This document shows positions 41,902 through 50,585 of a stretch of 64,000 nt of DNA, piece by piece. Below the pieces are notes generated by a model that searched no databases, was not told where the DNA came from, and saw only the letters and a list, made by a program, of their open reading frames with translations. How positions within the stretch are numbered: the first letter of the stretch is position 1; every line of letters begins with the position of its first letter. Both the position numbers and the translations under genes were made by a program. Source of the DNA: Sphingobacterium hotanense (GTDB taxonomy: Bacteria > Bacteroidota > Bacteroidia > Sphingobacteriales > Sphingobacteriaceae); NCBI RefSeq assembly GCF_008274825.1, contig NZ_CP030848.1, forward strand, positions 2,232,001 to 2,296,000, read 5' to 3'.

Positions 41902-42846
41902 ATGAAAAACTTAATTTATCTTTTCAGCATATTGATTTGCTTAAGCTCCTGTAAAGACGTTTTGGATGCAGAAGAAGTCGAAGATTTCTCTGTATCAACA
42001 ACAAAAAGTGTATTTAAGGTTGGAGAGCAAATCCCATTTACAATAACAGGCAATCCAAAACTCATTAACTTTTATTCGGGACAGTTTGGAAATGATTACG
42101 ATTCCATCTCGGGTCGCATTGTGTCGCCTGGCGAAATTGAGTTCTCTTTTAATCTCCGGTATAATTATCCGACCAGAACTGGTAGCGAGTTTGCAGTGCT
42201 AGCCTCTTCCGATTTCGAAGGAGAAAGGACTTCATTGGCTGACGTAAATGCAGCGACTTGGACTGATATTACCGATCGTTGTATTATAAAACGAGAGGAT
42301 GCCTATATTAGTTCGGGAATCGTAAATGTGTCAGACCTGGTCGTTGAAGGCAAACCTCTACATTTTGCATTTAAATATATATTCGATCCAAAAAAAGGTA
42401 GTGCCGGTTCGGTCATGTGGATTAATACCGTACTAGTTACTAGTACCACAGAGAATGGAAAACAAACATTAAGTTCATCGTTATTGAATGATTTTCCATT
42501 GTATGCAGCAGTCAGCAAGGACAAAAATCCTTATCGATCTGATAATCGCTCTACAAACCTAGTGATGTGGAACAATGCAAATGCAACTGTTGAGGGAATT
42601 ACCTATACAAACACAACATATACCGAGGAATACTTTGTAAGCAAAGGTTATCCAGCAGGGCTATCGGTTGATAATGGGCCAGATAAGCCAATTACAATCA
42701 AAGCCTATTCCGACGCGAGAATCGACGATTTCCAATATGTTTTCGACAAAGCAGGCACTTATAAAGTGGTATTCGAAGCAATGAACACCTCGATAAATGG
42801 CGAGAAAAAACTCATCAAAGAAATTAACCTAACCATAGAAGAATAA
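41902..42846 (+). CDS. DUF5017-like surface lipoprotein
   Basis: 314 aa, lipoprotein signal (ILICLSSC). The mature part has a PKD/Ig-like N-terminal module (VFKVGEQIPFTITGNPKLINFYSGQFGNDY) and a beta-rich region with WTDITDRCII, the pattern of DUF5017 proteins that follow SusD genes and act as surface glycan-binding proteins. The stop codon overlaps the next start (TAATG), so translation is coupled to the esterase. Confidence 0.7.
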   Translation: MKNLIYLFSILICLSSCKDVLDAEEVEDFSVSTTKSVFKVGEQIPFTITGNPKLINFYSGQFGNDYDSISGRIVSPGEIEFSFNLRYNYPTRTGSEFAVLASSDFEGERTSLADVNAATWTDITDRCIIKREDAYISSGIVNVSDLVVEGKPLHFAFKYIFDPKKGSAGSVMWINTVLVTSTTENGKQTLSSSLLNDFPLYAAVSKDKNPYRSDNRSTNLVMWNNANATVEGITYTNTTYTEEYFVSKGYPAGLSVDNGPDKPITIKAYSDARIDDFQYVFDKAGTYKVVFEAMNTSINGEKKLIKEINLTIEE

Positions 42847-44207
42847 TGATAGTAAATCGCTTAGCAAAAATCCTCGTACTGCTCGCGTGCCTACAATGTG
42901 GCTTTCTCGAATCCAACATTGCGCAGATCAGCACCATGGGGATCGATGTTCAAGACCCAGGAGCAACGCTTAGTAAGGGACAGCAGATTTTAACCATTGG
43001 CTTAGACCATAAAAATTGGATGTACAATACTGGAGAAGACGTAGTATTTGAAGTGCAGTACAATGGTACTCAAAAGGAACCCATTGAAGTATCCTACGCT
43101 TATGGTTTAGAGCGCATGAAGCCGATGAAATCCGGAAAATTGAAAATCAGCAACGGAAAACTGCGCATTCCGGCGGGAAGCTTCAGTGCCCCTGGATTTA
43201 TCCGCTGTACAGTAAACATTGATGAGGATGGGAAACAACATACCGCAACTGCGACGGCCGGCATAGCTCCAGAGAAGATTTTGCCAACAATAGCTAACCC
43301 GGAAGACTTCAACAGCTTTTGGGGAAAAGCTATCATTGATTCTAAGAAAACAGCTTTAAATACTAAGCTCACACCAATGGATAACCAAGGATCGGAAGTA
43401 GTTGATGTTTTTCAGGTTGAGTATCAATTCAATAATAAAGGCGATAGAAAATTCTATGGTGTAATATGCATTCCGAAGAAGGCAGGAAAGTACCCTGCAA
43501 TCATTCGGTTTCCTGGAGCTGGCTGGGTACCATTAAATGGAGACATAAAGACTGCTGAGCAAGGATACATTAGTTTAAGCCTTTATATCCATGGAAAACC
43601 CGTAAATAAAGACTTAGCCTATTATAAGGATCTTCAAGAAAATGAATTGAAAGATTACCAATTCAAGGGAACAACTAATAGAGATTCCTCTTACTATAAA
43701 AATGTGATTCTAGGTTGTGTTCGTTCGTTGGATCTAGTGTATTCTCTTCCGCAATTTGATGGGGAAAATGTAGTTGCTTGGGGCTCTAGTCAAGGAGGTG
43801 CGCTGTCGATCATAACGACTTCGTTAGAGCCGCGAATTAAATATGCTGTGGCATTATGCCCTGCGATGAGCGATTATACCGGCTATCTGCATGGACGAGC
43901 CGGAGGTTGGCCCCACTATTTCCTAAACGATGCATTGGATGAGGATACTAGAACTAAAATGATAGAAACGCTTCCGTATTACGATGTTGTCAATTTCGCG
44001 AGAAATATAAAGGTGCCTATGCAATTCTCTTGGGGCTTCAATGATGTCACTACTCCACCCACATCGTTTTATTCCGCATACAATATGATCAAGGGAGAGA
44101 AAAAGCTTTTTATTATCCCAGAAGGAGTGCATAAGATTTATCCCGAACAAGTGGATAAGACATACGCTTGGTTAAAAGCACAGATTGCCAAAAATCAACC
44201 TCATTAA
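42846..44207 (+). CDS. Acetyl xylan esterase-like (CE7/AXE1) secreted hydrolase
   Basis: 453 aa with signal peptide. An N-terminal beta module of about 130 residues precedes an AXE1-type alpha/beta hydrolase. Family markers: RFPGAGW (oxyanion side), YYKNVILGCVRSLDLVYSLPQ, nucleophile GSSQGG with Ser315, Asp in GFNDVTTP and His in EGVHKIYP. CE7 enzymes remove acetyl groups from xylan or small sugars. Its place behind SusC/SusD suggests deacetylation of the imported glycan, in the periplasm or at the surface. Confidence 0.85.
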   Translation: MIVNRLAKILVLLACLQCGFLESNIAQISTMGIDVQDPGATLSKGQQILTIGLDHKNWMYNTGEDVVFEVQYNGTQKEPIEVSYAYGLERMKPMKSGKLKISNGKLRIPAGSFSAPGFIRCTVNIDEDGKQHTATATAGIAPEKILPTIANPEDFNSFWGKAIIDSKKTALNTKLTPMDNQGSEVVDVFQVEYQFNNKGDRKFYGVICIPKKAGKYPAIIRFPGAGWVPLNGDIKTAEQGYISLSLYIHGKPVNKDLAYYKDLQENELKDYQFKGTTNRDSSYYKNVILGCVRSLDLVYSLPQFDGENVVAWGSSQGGALSIITTSLEPRIKYAVALCPAMSDYTGYLHGRAGGWPHYFLNDALDEDTRTKMIETLPYYDVVNFARNIKVPMQFSWGFNDVTTPPTSFYSAYNMIKGEKKLFIIPEGVHKIYPEQVDKTYAWLKAQIAKNQPH

Positions 44208-44212
44208 TTCTT

Positions 44213-46540
44213 ATGAATTCTAGAAGAAATCTATTAAAGGGCTTAGGAGCGGGCGTTCTTGTAGCTGGGATACAGGGAATCGCAAATGCAGAGGAAAAGG
44301 GTAAGCGATTAGTAGCGCGTGCGATCAAGATTATTGCGAGCACGCAGGAGCTAATCTTAGAAAAGGGGGCCGTTGAAGGAGAGATATTTAAAACATTGGG
44401 CTATTATCACGAGCATGACGCTGGGGGAGCTCTCTACCTAATTACAAAGAAAGGTCAAGAATCACCTGGTGCAATAATTTTAAAGAATGGGTTGGTCGCG
44501 GAACTCTTGGAAAGCAATTCGGTAAATTATCAAATGTTCGGCACGAAATCCGATGGAGAATTTGATGATGGTATGGCCATAGAATCAGCACATGAATATG
44601 CAAACAAATATAACATCCCGGTAATCAATAGGCATGGCGAGTTCTGGATAAAAGCAACCAATGACATCAACATTCAAACTTCTGTCGAATGGGGTGCAAC
44701 AGTATTTCATATTGATGAGCAATTTAATACTCCAAAAGCGTTCAAGTTTAATATTACCTCAAGAAGAGCAATTAAAGATCATCGGTTGGATGCCAATGAC
44801 AAGTCCAGCTTAGTCGAGCATCTAGTTCCGGGTGTTACTGAACTTGCGGCATTAAATCAATTCCGCGGTAATCTTATTTATGTGGAGGATAAGAATGATC
44901 GCATTGGTTATCGTGCAGGAGCGCGTTTCGATGGGCAGTCCTGGGCGAAGCAGGAACTCTTTTTTGTGGAAGATCATGGAAAGGTGATCGGCGATATCGC
45001 ATATACTTTTAAAGATTTCACTAGTTTCGAAATTATACCAGTGGATGATACTTACCTTACGATCAGTGGCGGATGTTTTGCCCTATCTGGAAATAGTTCA
45101 GGAAAAGGATATACCAAAAACGGGATTGCAATACGCCGCAGCAGAACGATTATCTCGAAACAGGTTGTTCGGTTGGCCCAAGGAGCAGTTGACATAGCGC
45201 CAAATGCGCGCACCGGTTTTTATAATTTTCATAAAGTCTACGAGGTTCGATTAGAGGATATCAAACTTATCCCTTACGAGCAAGATCGAGAAGGTACAGA
45301 ACATGATGTTCCGGCAGGAACCTACGGAATTTCGGGAGATCGCATCTTAAATGGAACCTTTCGAAATGTTACCGCAGAAGGGGGAAAGGTACATTGGGGC
45401 GTTTTCGGCACGAATATGAACAAGAATTTCACGATTGAACTATGCCGATTAAACCGTGTGGATGTTCATTTTCACTGTTGGAATCTTCGTATCCACAATA
45501 CCCATATTGGCCATCGCGGTATATCTGTTACCGGCGGTGGTGATTTAACAGTTAGAGATTGCGTCATTGAAGGAAGAAACATTATTAATTTCCGACAAGA
45601 CTTTGGTTCGAAGTGGGATGGCGATATTCGCATTGAAAACGTTCATTTTAAACCGTCATTTCCATCATCCGCCAATTTGTTAGAAATGAGCCCTTCCAAT
45701 TTCAATTATCACTATCCAATCGTATTGGGACGAACTATTATTGTTCAGAACATTCAAATAGATAGTACCTCTATGAATCCTAAGGCGGAAATTCAGCTCA
45801 TCAACTTTCCGAAATTCGCGAAAATGGACCATGGAGAACGCGTAGCCTTTCCAAGCTATATTGAGTTCAGCAATGTGTTTTGTCGGGGGGCAGTATCCGG
45901 AGTTAAAGGATTTCAGCTACTGAAGCCACAAGGGTTTTATGTGGACAAGAAAGGTAGTTTTGATAGCTATTTTTTCCAACCCAATGTACAGGTAAGAATC
46001 GATCGAGTAGATTTACTTGATGGAAAGAATTTGATCAATTCAAATAATCCCTACCACTTCTCTTTTGTAGGAAGCGACGATATTGATGTCGATGAACACT
46101 CGGCATTTATCGAAATTGAATTTATTAAATCGCGTGACTTGCAGCTCAAAGCCGACGCTGTACCTATGCAAATTAAAGTGAGAAACTCAAGTATCTCACG
46201 TTTCGAGTTTGGGGAACAGGGCGAGCTTCAAGGAGAACTCTATCTAGATCACTCCAAATTTGCGCCCAATGTGAACAAGTTAAAACAAGTTCGTTGTGAC
46301 TATAAAGCAACTTTAGGAACTATTTTTAGTAACACAACTATACACAGTCCTCGAATTCAAGATAAATACCAATTTGATGCCTTTGAACTTTATAAATTTA
46401 TAGAAATCAATAAGCAAGTCTTAGGCACACATATCAATACGCGATTAGGCAAGGAATATGTAGAATATCTTGCTAGTAAGAAAATCAAGTTAAGTCCTGC
46501 GTTCCTAAATCAGCTATTGATCAGTAGGGGAGAGAAATAA
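44213..46540 (+). CDS. Tat-exported pectate-lyase-3-like beta-helix protein
   Basis: The start at 44213 is chosen because it lies just after the esterase stop and begins a twin-arginine signal (NSRRNLLKGLGAGVLVAG, cleavage near GIANA); an upstream frame from 44168 overlaps the esterase. The 775-aa product contains the pectate-lyase-3/tailspike opening YQMFGTKSDGEFDDGMAIESAHEYA, then a parallel beta-helix (residues about 250-480; NGTFRNVTAEGG, NLRIHNTHIGHRGISVTGGGDLTVRDCVIEG). A C-terminal region of unclear fold follows. It is a likely polysaccharide-acting enzyme or binding protein of this locus. A GH28-like catalytic triad could not be assigned. Confidence 0.7.
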   Translation: MNSRRNLLKGLGAGVLVAGIQGIANAEEKGKRLVARAIKIIASTQELILEKGAVEGEIFKTLGYYHEHDAGGALYLITKKGQESPGAIILKNGLVAELLESNSVNYQMFGTKSDGEFDDGMAIESAHEYANKYNIPVINRHGEFWIKATNDINIQTSVEWGATVFHIDEQFNTPKAFKFNITSRRAIKDHRLDANDKSSLVEHLVPGVTELAALNQFRGNLIYVEDKNDRIGYRAGARFDGQSWAKQELFFVEDHGKVIGDIAYTFKDFTSFEIIPVDDTYLTISGGCFALSGNSSGKGYTKNGIAIRRSRTIISKQVVRLAQGAVDIAPNARTGFYNFHKVYEVRLEDIKLIPYEQDREGTEHDVPAGTYGISGDRILNGTFRNVTAEGGKVHWGVFGTNMNKNFTIELCRLNRVDVHFHCWNLRIHNTHIGHRGISVTGGGDLTVRDCVIEGRNIINFRQDFGSKWDGDIRIENVHFKPSFPSSANLLEMSPSNFNYHYPIVLGRTIIVQNIQIDSTSMNPKAEIQLINFPKFAKMDHGERVAFPSYIEFSNVFCRGAVSGVKGFQLLKPQGFYVDKKGSFDSYFFQPNVQVRIDRVDLLDGKNLINSNNPYHFSFVGSDDIDVDEHSAFIEIEFIKSRDLQLKADAVPMQIKVRNSSISRFEFGEQGELQGELYLDHSKFAPNVNKLKQVRCDYKATLGTIFSNTTIHSPRIQDKYQFDAFELYKFIEINKQVLGTHINTRLGKEYVEYLASKKIKLSPAFLNQLLISRGEK

Positions 46541-46542
46541 TA

Positions 46543-46577
46543 AATAAGCTGCGCTATCCCTATCGCAGCTTATTTTG
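46543..46577. terminator. Terminator between convergent genes
   Basis: AATAAGCTGCG (46543-46553) and CGCAGCTTATT (46564-46574) are perfect 11-base arms, flanked by T-rich tails on both strands; serves the beta-helix gene and probably the universal stress gene. Confidence 0.85.
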
Positions 46578-46592
46578 CTATAAATAGTTTTT

Positions 46593-47426
46593 CTATCTAC
46601 CACTCAGAAATACTGGAACCATTGGGTTCATGATAATTGCTTTTGCTAAACTTTTGCTAAAGAGTTTTTCGAAGAAATTCTTATCACTATTCCAAGTAAG
46701 CAGGAGTACGTCAGCCTGCAATTCCTCCACGACCTCCCTAACCAAATTCGAACTCTCTTTGCTGCGGATCAATTGCATTTCAAGCTGTTCTATTCCCAAA
46801 TTATTCTGTAGATGATAACGATGTTCTTCCAGTTTCAATTCTTCATACACAGTAGGGTCCTTAACTTCTGGATGCATATGGACAATGCTGTATTTCAATT
46901 TGTCGTCCGAAACAACCTCCATAAAAGATTTCAGCGTATTTTCATCTCCTTTTTGATAATCTGTAAACAACACTGCGTGCGACAGTTGAAAATCATGAGA
47001 ACGTTCTGGGACGATCAATAAAGAACAATTAATATCCTTAGCCACGTCGTAGGTATTACTACCCAAGACATTTTTTCTAGCTCCAGTTTCTCCGTGTGTC
47101 CCCATGATGACTAAGGAAATTTGATGTTCGTTAATGTAATTTTGGATACTGCTGATGAACGTGCCTTGAACACAACAAAAGGTTGCTTCCGTGGAGGGGA
47201 TACCTAATTTGGATTCGAAGGCATCCAATTTGGCTTGTGAACTGCTGCTCGCTTGTTCGCTGTCTTTTTCATTTGTAGAACGACTCTGAAAGGCCGATTT
47301 AAATGCTTGATAGACATGAACAAAATGTAAATCATATCCGTATTTTTTTGCAAATGCTCGGGCATACTGCGCAGCGATAAATGCATTATTAGAAAAATCA
47401 ATCGGTACTAATATGGACTTTCTCAT
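46593..47426 (-). CDS. Universal stress protein, tandem domains
   Basis: 277 aa with two UspA-type domains. Domain one opens KSILVPIDFSNNAFIAAQYARAFAKKYG and has the ATP-loop region VIMGTHGETGARKNVLGSNTYDV (G-x2-G-x9-G-S/T). The second, from about residue 150 (AVLFTDYQKGD), keeps the fold but not a clear nucleotide loop. It ends with NPMVPVFLSGR. Cytoplasmic stress-response protein; it lies 101 bp downstream of the DUF389 gene on the same strand, so the two could be co-expressed. Confidence 0.9.
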   Translation of the reverse strand: MRKSILVPIDFSNNAFIAAQYARAFAKKYGYDLHFVHVYQAFKSAFQSRSTNEKDSEQASSSSQAKLDAFESKLGIPSTEATFCCVQGTFISSIQNYINEHQISLVIMGTHGETGARKNVLGSNTYDVAKDINCSLLIVPERSHDFQLSHAVLFTDYQKGDENTLKSFMEVVSDDKLKYSIVHMHPEVKDPTVYEELKLEEHRYHLQNNLGIEQLEMQLIRSKESSNLVREVVEELQADVLLLTWNSDKNFFEKLFSKSLAKAIIMNPMVPVFLSGR

Positions 47427-47460
47427 AGGACATAAGAGTTAAAATAAATATGGTTTTAAC

Positions 47461-47481
47461 GGAACGCCTTGGAAGCGTTCC
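47461..47481. terminator. Hairpin between DUF389 and universal stress genes
   Basis: GGAACGC and GCGTTCC pair around a seven-base loop. A long T run is missing on the minus strand, so it may be only a partial terminator or a processing site. Confidence 0.35.
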
Positions 47482-47527
47482 TTTCCTATAATATAAGCAT
47501 TCTGAACGACAAAAGCCAAATTTTATA

Positions 47528-48826
47528 TTAGTTGTCTCTTGTAATTACAGAAACCGCGTCAGTTTTCAATTTTACCTTCAGCCAGCTCTCCAATCGATTT
47601 AGATCGCCCTCATTTAACTTGTTCTTTCCATCGATCATTAAAATCGTTTGCAGATGGGAACTATCCTTATTGACATAGACGTTTTGTTTACCAATAGAAA
47701 ACGGGGATACTTGCGGAAATAAGGTTGTAATCTCCTCAATGAGAGCCTTATCGTTGAATGTATAAGCTGCAAGCTCATTCCGAAGGTTCTGTATGGTAAT
47801 ATCTTTTTCAGATACGTGCTGCGATTGTTTATTGATCTCTGCGAGGATATCTTTCTTAAGATCCACGCTATCTTGACGGATCAGTAATTTCGTATTATCC
47901 AAATTATAATTTCCTAATCGATCATTTAAATCTTTAAGCTCACTATCCGAGAAACGCTTCGCAAGGAATGCTAATTCAATTCTTTTCTCTCTGCTGTTAA
48001 ATTGCGTGCGTTCATAAATCACAGTGTATCCCTTAGCCGCAAACTCATTTTGGATAAAAGTAGAGACATTTTGAGTGAACTTTCTTTCCTGCAATAGACT
48101 GTACGCTAAATAGAAACTTGGCACTAACATAATAATCAAGAGAACTGTAATCGTTCTTGTAATACGTTTCTCGCGTTGTGCATCCACAAATTTGATCTTT
48201 GGATACTTTAATAGCTTTACGATGAAAAGTGTAGAAATACAGATGAAGAAACAGTTGATCGTGTACAAATAAATTGCCCCTGAGAAATATGCAAAGTTAC
48301 CGATTGCCAGTCCATAGCCTGCTGTACATAGCGGCGGCATTAATGCTGTTGCAATTGCCACGCCTGGAATCGGATTGCCTTTTTCTTTTCGCGTAATCGC
48401 AATTCCGCCAACCAAACCTCCAAAAAATGCAATCAATACATCATAGATATTCGGAGCAGTCCGGGCTAACAATTCCGACTGTGCCTCTTTGAATGGACTG
48501 AGCAAAAAGTATAGAAAAGATACAAACAAACTTACCAATGTAGCAACGCCTAAGTTTTTTGCCGACTTCTTCAACAGATCAAAATCATAAGTTCCTAATG
48601 CAAATCCAGCCCCAACAATAGGCCCCATTAGTGGGGAAATTAACATCGCACCAATGATTACCGCCGTAGAATTCACATTTAATCCAACCGATGCAACGAC
48701 AATAGCACATGCTAAAATCCATAGATTAGCCCCCTTAAAGGAAATATTCGATTTCACATTCTCCAACACAACCTCTCTAGACTCCTCGCCATAATGGAGA
48801 TTAAAGGAACGTAGTAATTTGATCAT
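47528..48826 (-). CDS. DUF389 family membrane protein (TIGR00341-like)
   Basis: 432 aa. The first 240 residues carry five or six membrane helices with the DUF389 signature: NSTAVIIGAMLISPLMGPIVGAGFALG, FFGGLVGGIAITRKEKGNPIPGVAIATALMPPLCTAGYGLA. The C-terminal 190 residues form a soluble domain (FTQNVSTFIQNEFAAKGYTVIYERTQFNS ...). Function unknown in general; it is an inner-membrane protein. It is divergent from the fecI-like gene, 104 bp apart. Confidence 0.9.
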   Translation of the reverse strand: MIKLLRSFNLHYGEESREVVLENVKSNISFKGANLWILACAIVVASVGLNVNSTAVIIGAMLISPLMGPIVGAGFALGTYDFDLLKKSAKNLGVATLVSLFVSFLYFLLSPFKEAQSELLARTAPNIYDVLIAFFGGLVGGIAITRKEKGNPIPGVAIATALMPPLCTAGYGLAIGNFAYFSGAIYLYTINCFFICISTLFIVKLLKYPKIKFVDAQREKRITRTITVLLIIMLVPSFYLAYSLLQERKFTQNVSTFIQNEFAAKGYTVIYERTQFNSREKRIELAFLAKRFSDSELKDLNDRLGNYNLDNTKLLIRQDSVDLKKDILAEINKQSQHVSEKDITIQNLRNELAAYTFNDKALIEEITTLFPQVSPFSIGKQNVYVNKDSSHLQTILMIDGKNKLNEGDLNRLESWLKVKLKTDAVSVITRDN

Positions 48827-48930
48827 AGATATTGCTTTATGTCGGGAAAATACGAAAATCTTCGTTAAATTAGAATGTAATTTAATACCCTTAAAACCTA
48901 AATTAACCTATTTAATCAATACCCGGCACA

Positions 48931-49443
48931 ATGAGTGGTCTTAGCAAACAACTTTTCGAGATAGCATTCGACGAATATTTTGACTTAATATATGCGGGGT
49001 TTTTCCGCAAAACAAAATCGCATGAGACCAGTCAAGATCTTACCCAAATAACTTTTATAAAGCTTTGGACATATCGAGCATCGGTAGATCTTGATATTCC
49101 GATTCGAATCCAACTACTACGAAAGGCAAAATTTGTCTATATAGACTGGTTACGACACGAAGCATATCTGAGAGAACGAAAAAAGGATCTTCATCTCGAA
49201 GAATTTACCATTTTGAACCAATTAAATTTTGAGCTGAGAGATCAATTGGAAATGGCCATTCAACAACTTCCCGACGTGGGACAAAAAGTGTTTAAAATGG
49301 CATATATAGATGGATTTAAAACCAAAGATATTGCGTCAGAATTGAACATTTCTGTTCGAACTGCTGAAAATCATTTATATAGATCATTGAAAAAACTTAG
49401 AAAAATCTTATGTCTTATAATGATTTATCAGAATTTTCAATAA
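48931..49443 (+). CDS. ECF sigma factor, FecI-like
   Basis: 170 aa. Region 2: AFDEYFDLIYAGFFRKTKSHETSQDLTQITFIKLWTYR. Region 4 helix-turn-helix: IDGFKTKDIASELNISVRTAENHLYRSLKKLR, typical of the Bacteroidota FecI-like branch, ending in a short hydrophobic tail. Followed after 60 bp by the FecR-like gene and then SusC/SusD, so it should control this locus. AT-richer than the neighbouring stress genes. Confidence 0.88.
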   Translation: MSGLSKQLFEIAFDEYFDLIYAGFFRKTKSHETSQDLTQITFIKLWTYRASVDLDIPIRIQLLRKAKFVYIDWLRHEAYLRERKKDLHLEEFTILNQLNFELRDQLEMAIQQLPDVGQKVFKMAYIDGFKTKDIASELNISVRTAENHLYRSLKKLRKILCLIMIYQNFQ

Positions 49444-49503
49444 TTTTTTTTTCGAGTGAGTACTTTTGGCCCTGCAGACGAACTTAATAGAAACGTCTAA
49501 CAC

Positions 49504-50526
49504 TTGAAAAAGCCTAATATTGAAAAGTTTCTGAATAATCAATGCTCCTTTGAAGAAGCTAAACTGATTATAAATGATATTCTAAAAAATAGAACATCGA
49601 TTGACGACATTGATCTTTTTGATAATCTTACTTACGACGACTATAACCACGCAGATTTAATATTCAAAAAACGACTTCAACTAGAATACTTCCCTCATAG
49701 AAAATTTAAATCCCTTCTTCCATTGGCACGGATTGCTTCAGTAGCAATTATATTCTTCGCATTAACTAGTGGTGCGATAAAAATAGATGAAGGACACTTT
49801 ACGCTATCAAGGACCACAACCTATTTTAATCCTGGAGAAGACGAGTCTTACGCAATTCTTCCAGATTCATCACACCTAATATTAATGCCGAATACCAGCA
49901 TTACATTTCCTACAAATTTTAAGGTAGCAAGAAGAATACGCCAAGAAAGAGGAACAGCAACTTATTATGTTTTACATAATTCTAAATCGCCATTTGTTGT
50001 TGAAATGAACAATATTTTAACAACAGCAATAGGAACGATTTTTACAGTCGAAGCTGGGCAAGATTATCGAGCTAAAGTATTATTACATGAGGGTAGTGTG
50101 AGGGTAGTTGACAAGAGCAATAAACAAAACTTAAAATTTTATTTGAAACCTGGCCAGTTTATTGTTTTCGACAAGGAATTCCAAACGATAATCCACAGCC
50201 AAAACAAAAGGAACATTTTACCTGACTGGCCAAATGAAGCGTCAGAATCGTTTATCAATAATTCCACAGATCTCCAATGGACAAATGATAACGTCTCATT
50301 TCATAAGATAGAGGTTCAGGAAGTATTCAATATAATAGAACAATTGTTCGACGTGAGGATATTTGTACAGTCGGATAGAGTCTTGCTTAATAGTTTTACC
50401 GGTCGAATATATCGAACCGATAATTTGGAGAAACTCTTACGAAACCTTGCTGTCTTGATGAACATACATTATACGATTGATAAAAATGTTATTACGATAT
50501 CGCAGATGGAAGCGGAGCCTACCTAA
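49504..50526 (+). CDS. FecR-family anti-sigma factor
   Basis: 340 aa; the frame opens with TTG at 49504 and no better-placed ATG occurs before the conserved part. One membrane helix (about residues 73-90, ARIASVAIIFFALTSGAI). The FecR domain includes YFNPGEDESYAILPDSSHLILMPNTSITFPTNF, and a C-terminal DUF4974-like domain includes KIEVQEVFNIIEQLFDVRIFVQSD. It should restrain the adjacent sigma factor. The SusC that follows has no STN domain, so how it receives the signal is unclear. Confidence 0.88.
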   Translation: MKKPNIEKFLNNQCSFEEAKLIINDILKNRTSIDDIDLFDNLTYDDYNHADLIFKKRLQLEYFPHRKFKSLLPLARIASVAIIFFALTSGAIKIDEGHFTLSRTTTYFNPGEDESYAILPDSSHLILMPNTSITFPTNFKVARRIRQERGTATYYVLHNSKSPFVVEMNNILTTAIGTIFTVEAGQDYRAKVLLHEGSVRVVDKSNKQNLKFYLKPGQFIVFDKEFQTIIHSQNKRNILPDWPNEASESFINNSTDLQWTNDNVSFHKIEVQEVFNIIEQLFDVRIFVQSDRVLLNSFTGRIYRTDNLEKLLRNLAVLMNIHYTIDKNVITISQMEAEPT

Positions 50527-50585
50527 GAATCCATCTAATTGAAATAATCTAAACTCTATCTAAAACCATTTAAATACCTACAATT

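Noticed and set aside
44168..44212. Earlier start for the Tat-exported beta-helix protein
   Set aside because: It would overlap the esterase gene and hide the twin-arginine signal; 44213 fits better.
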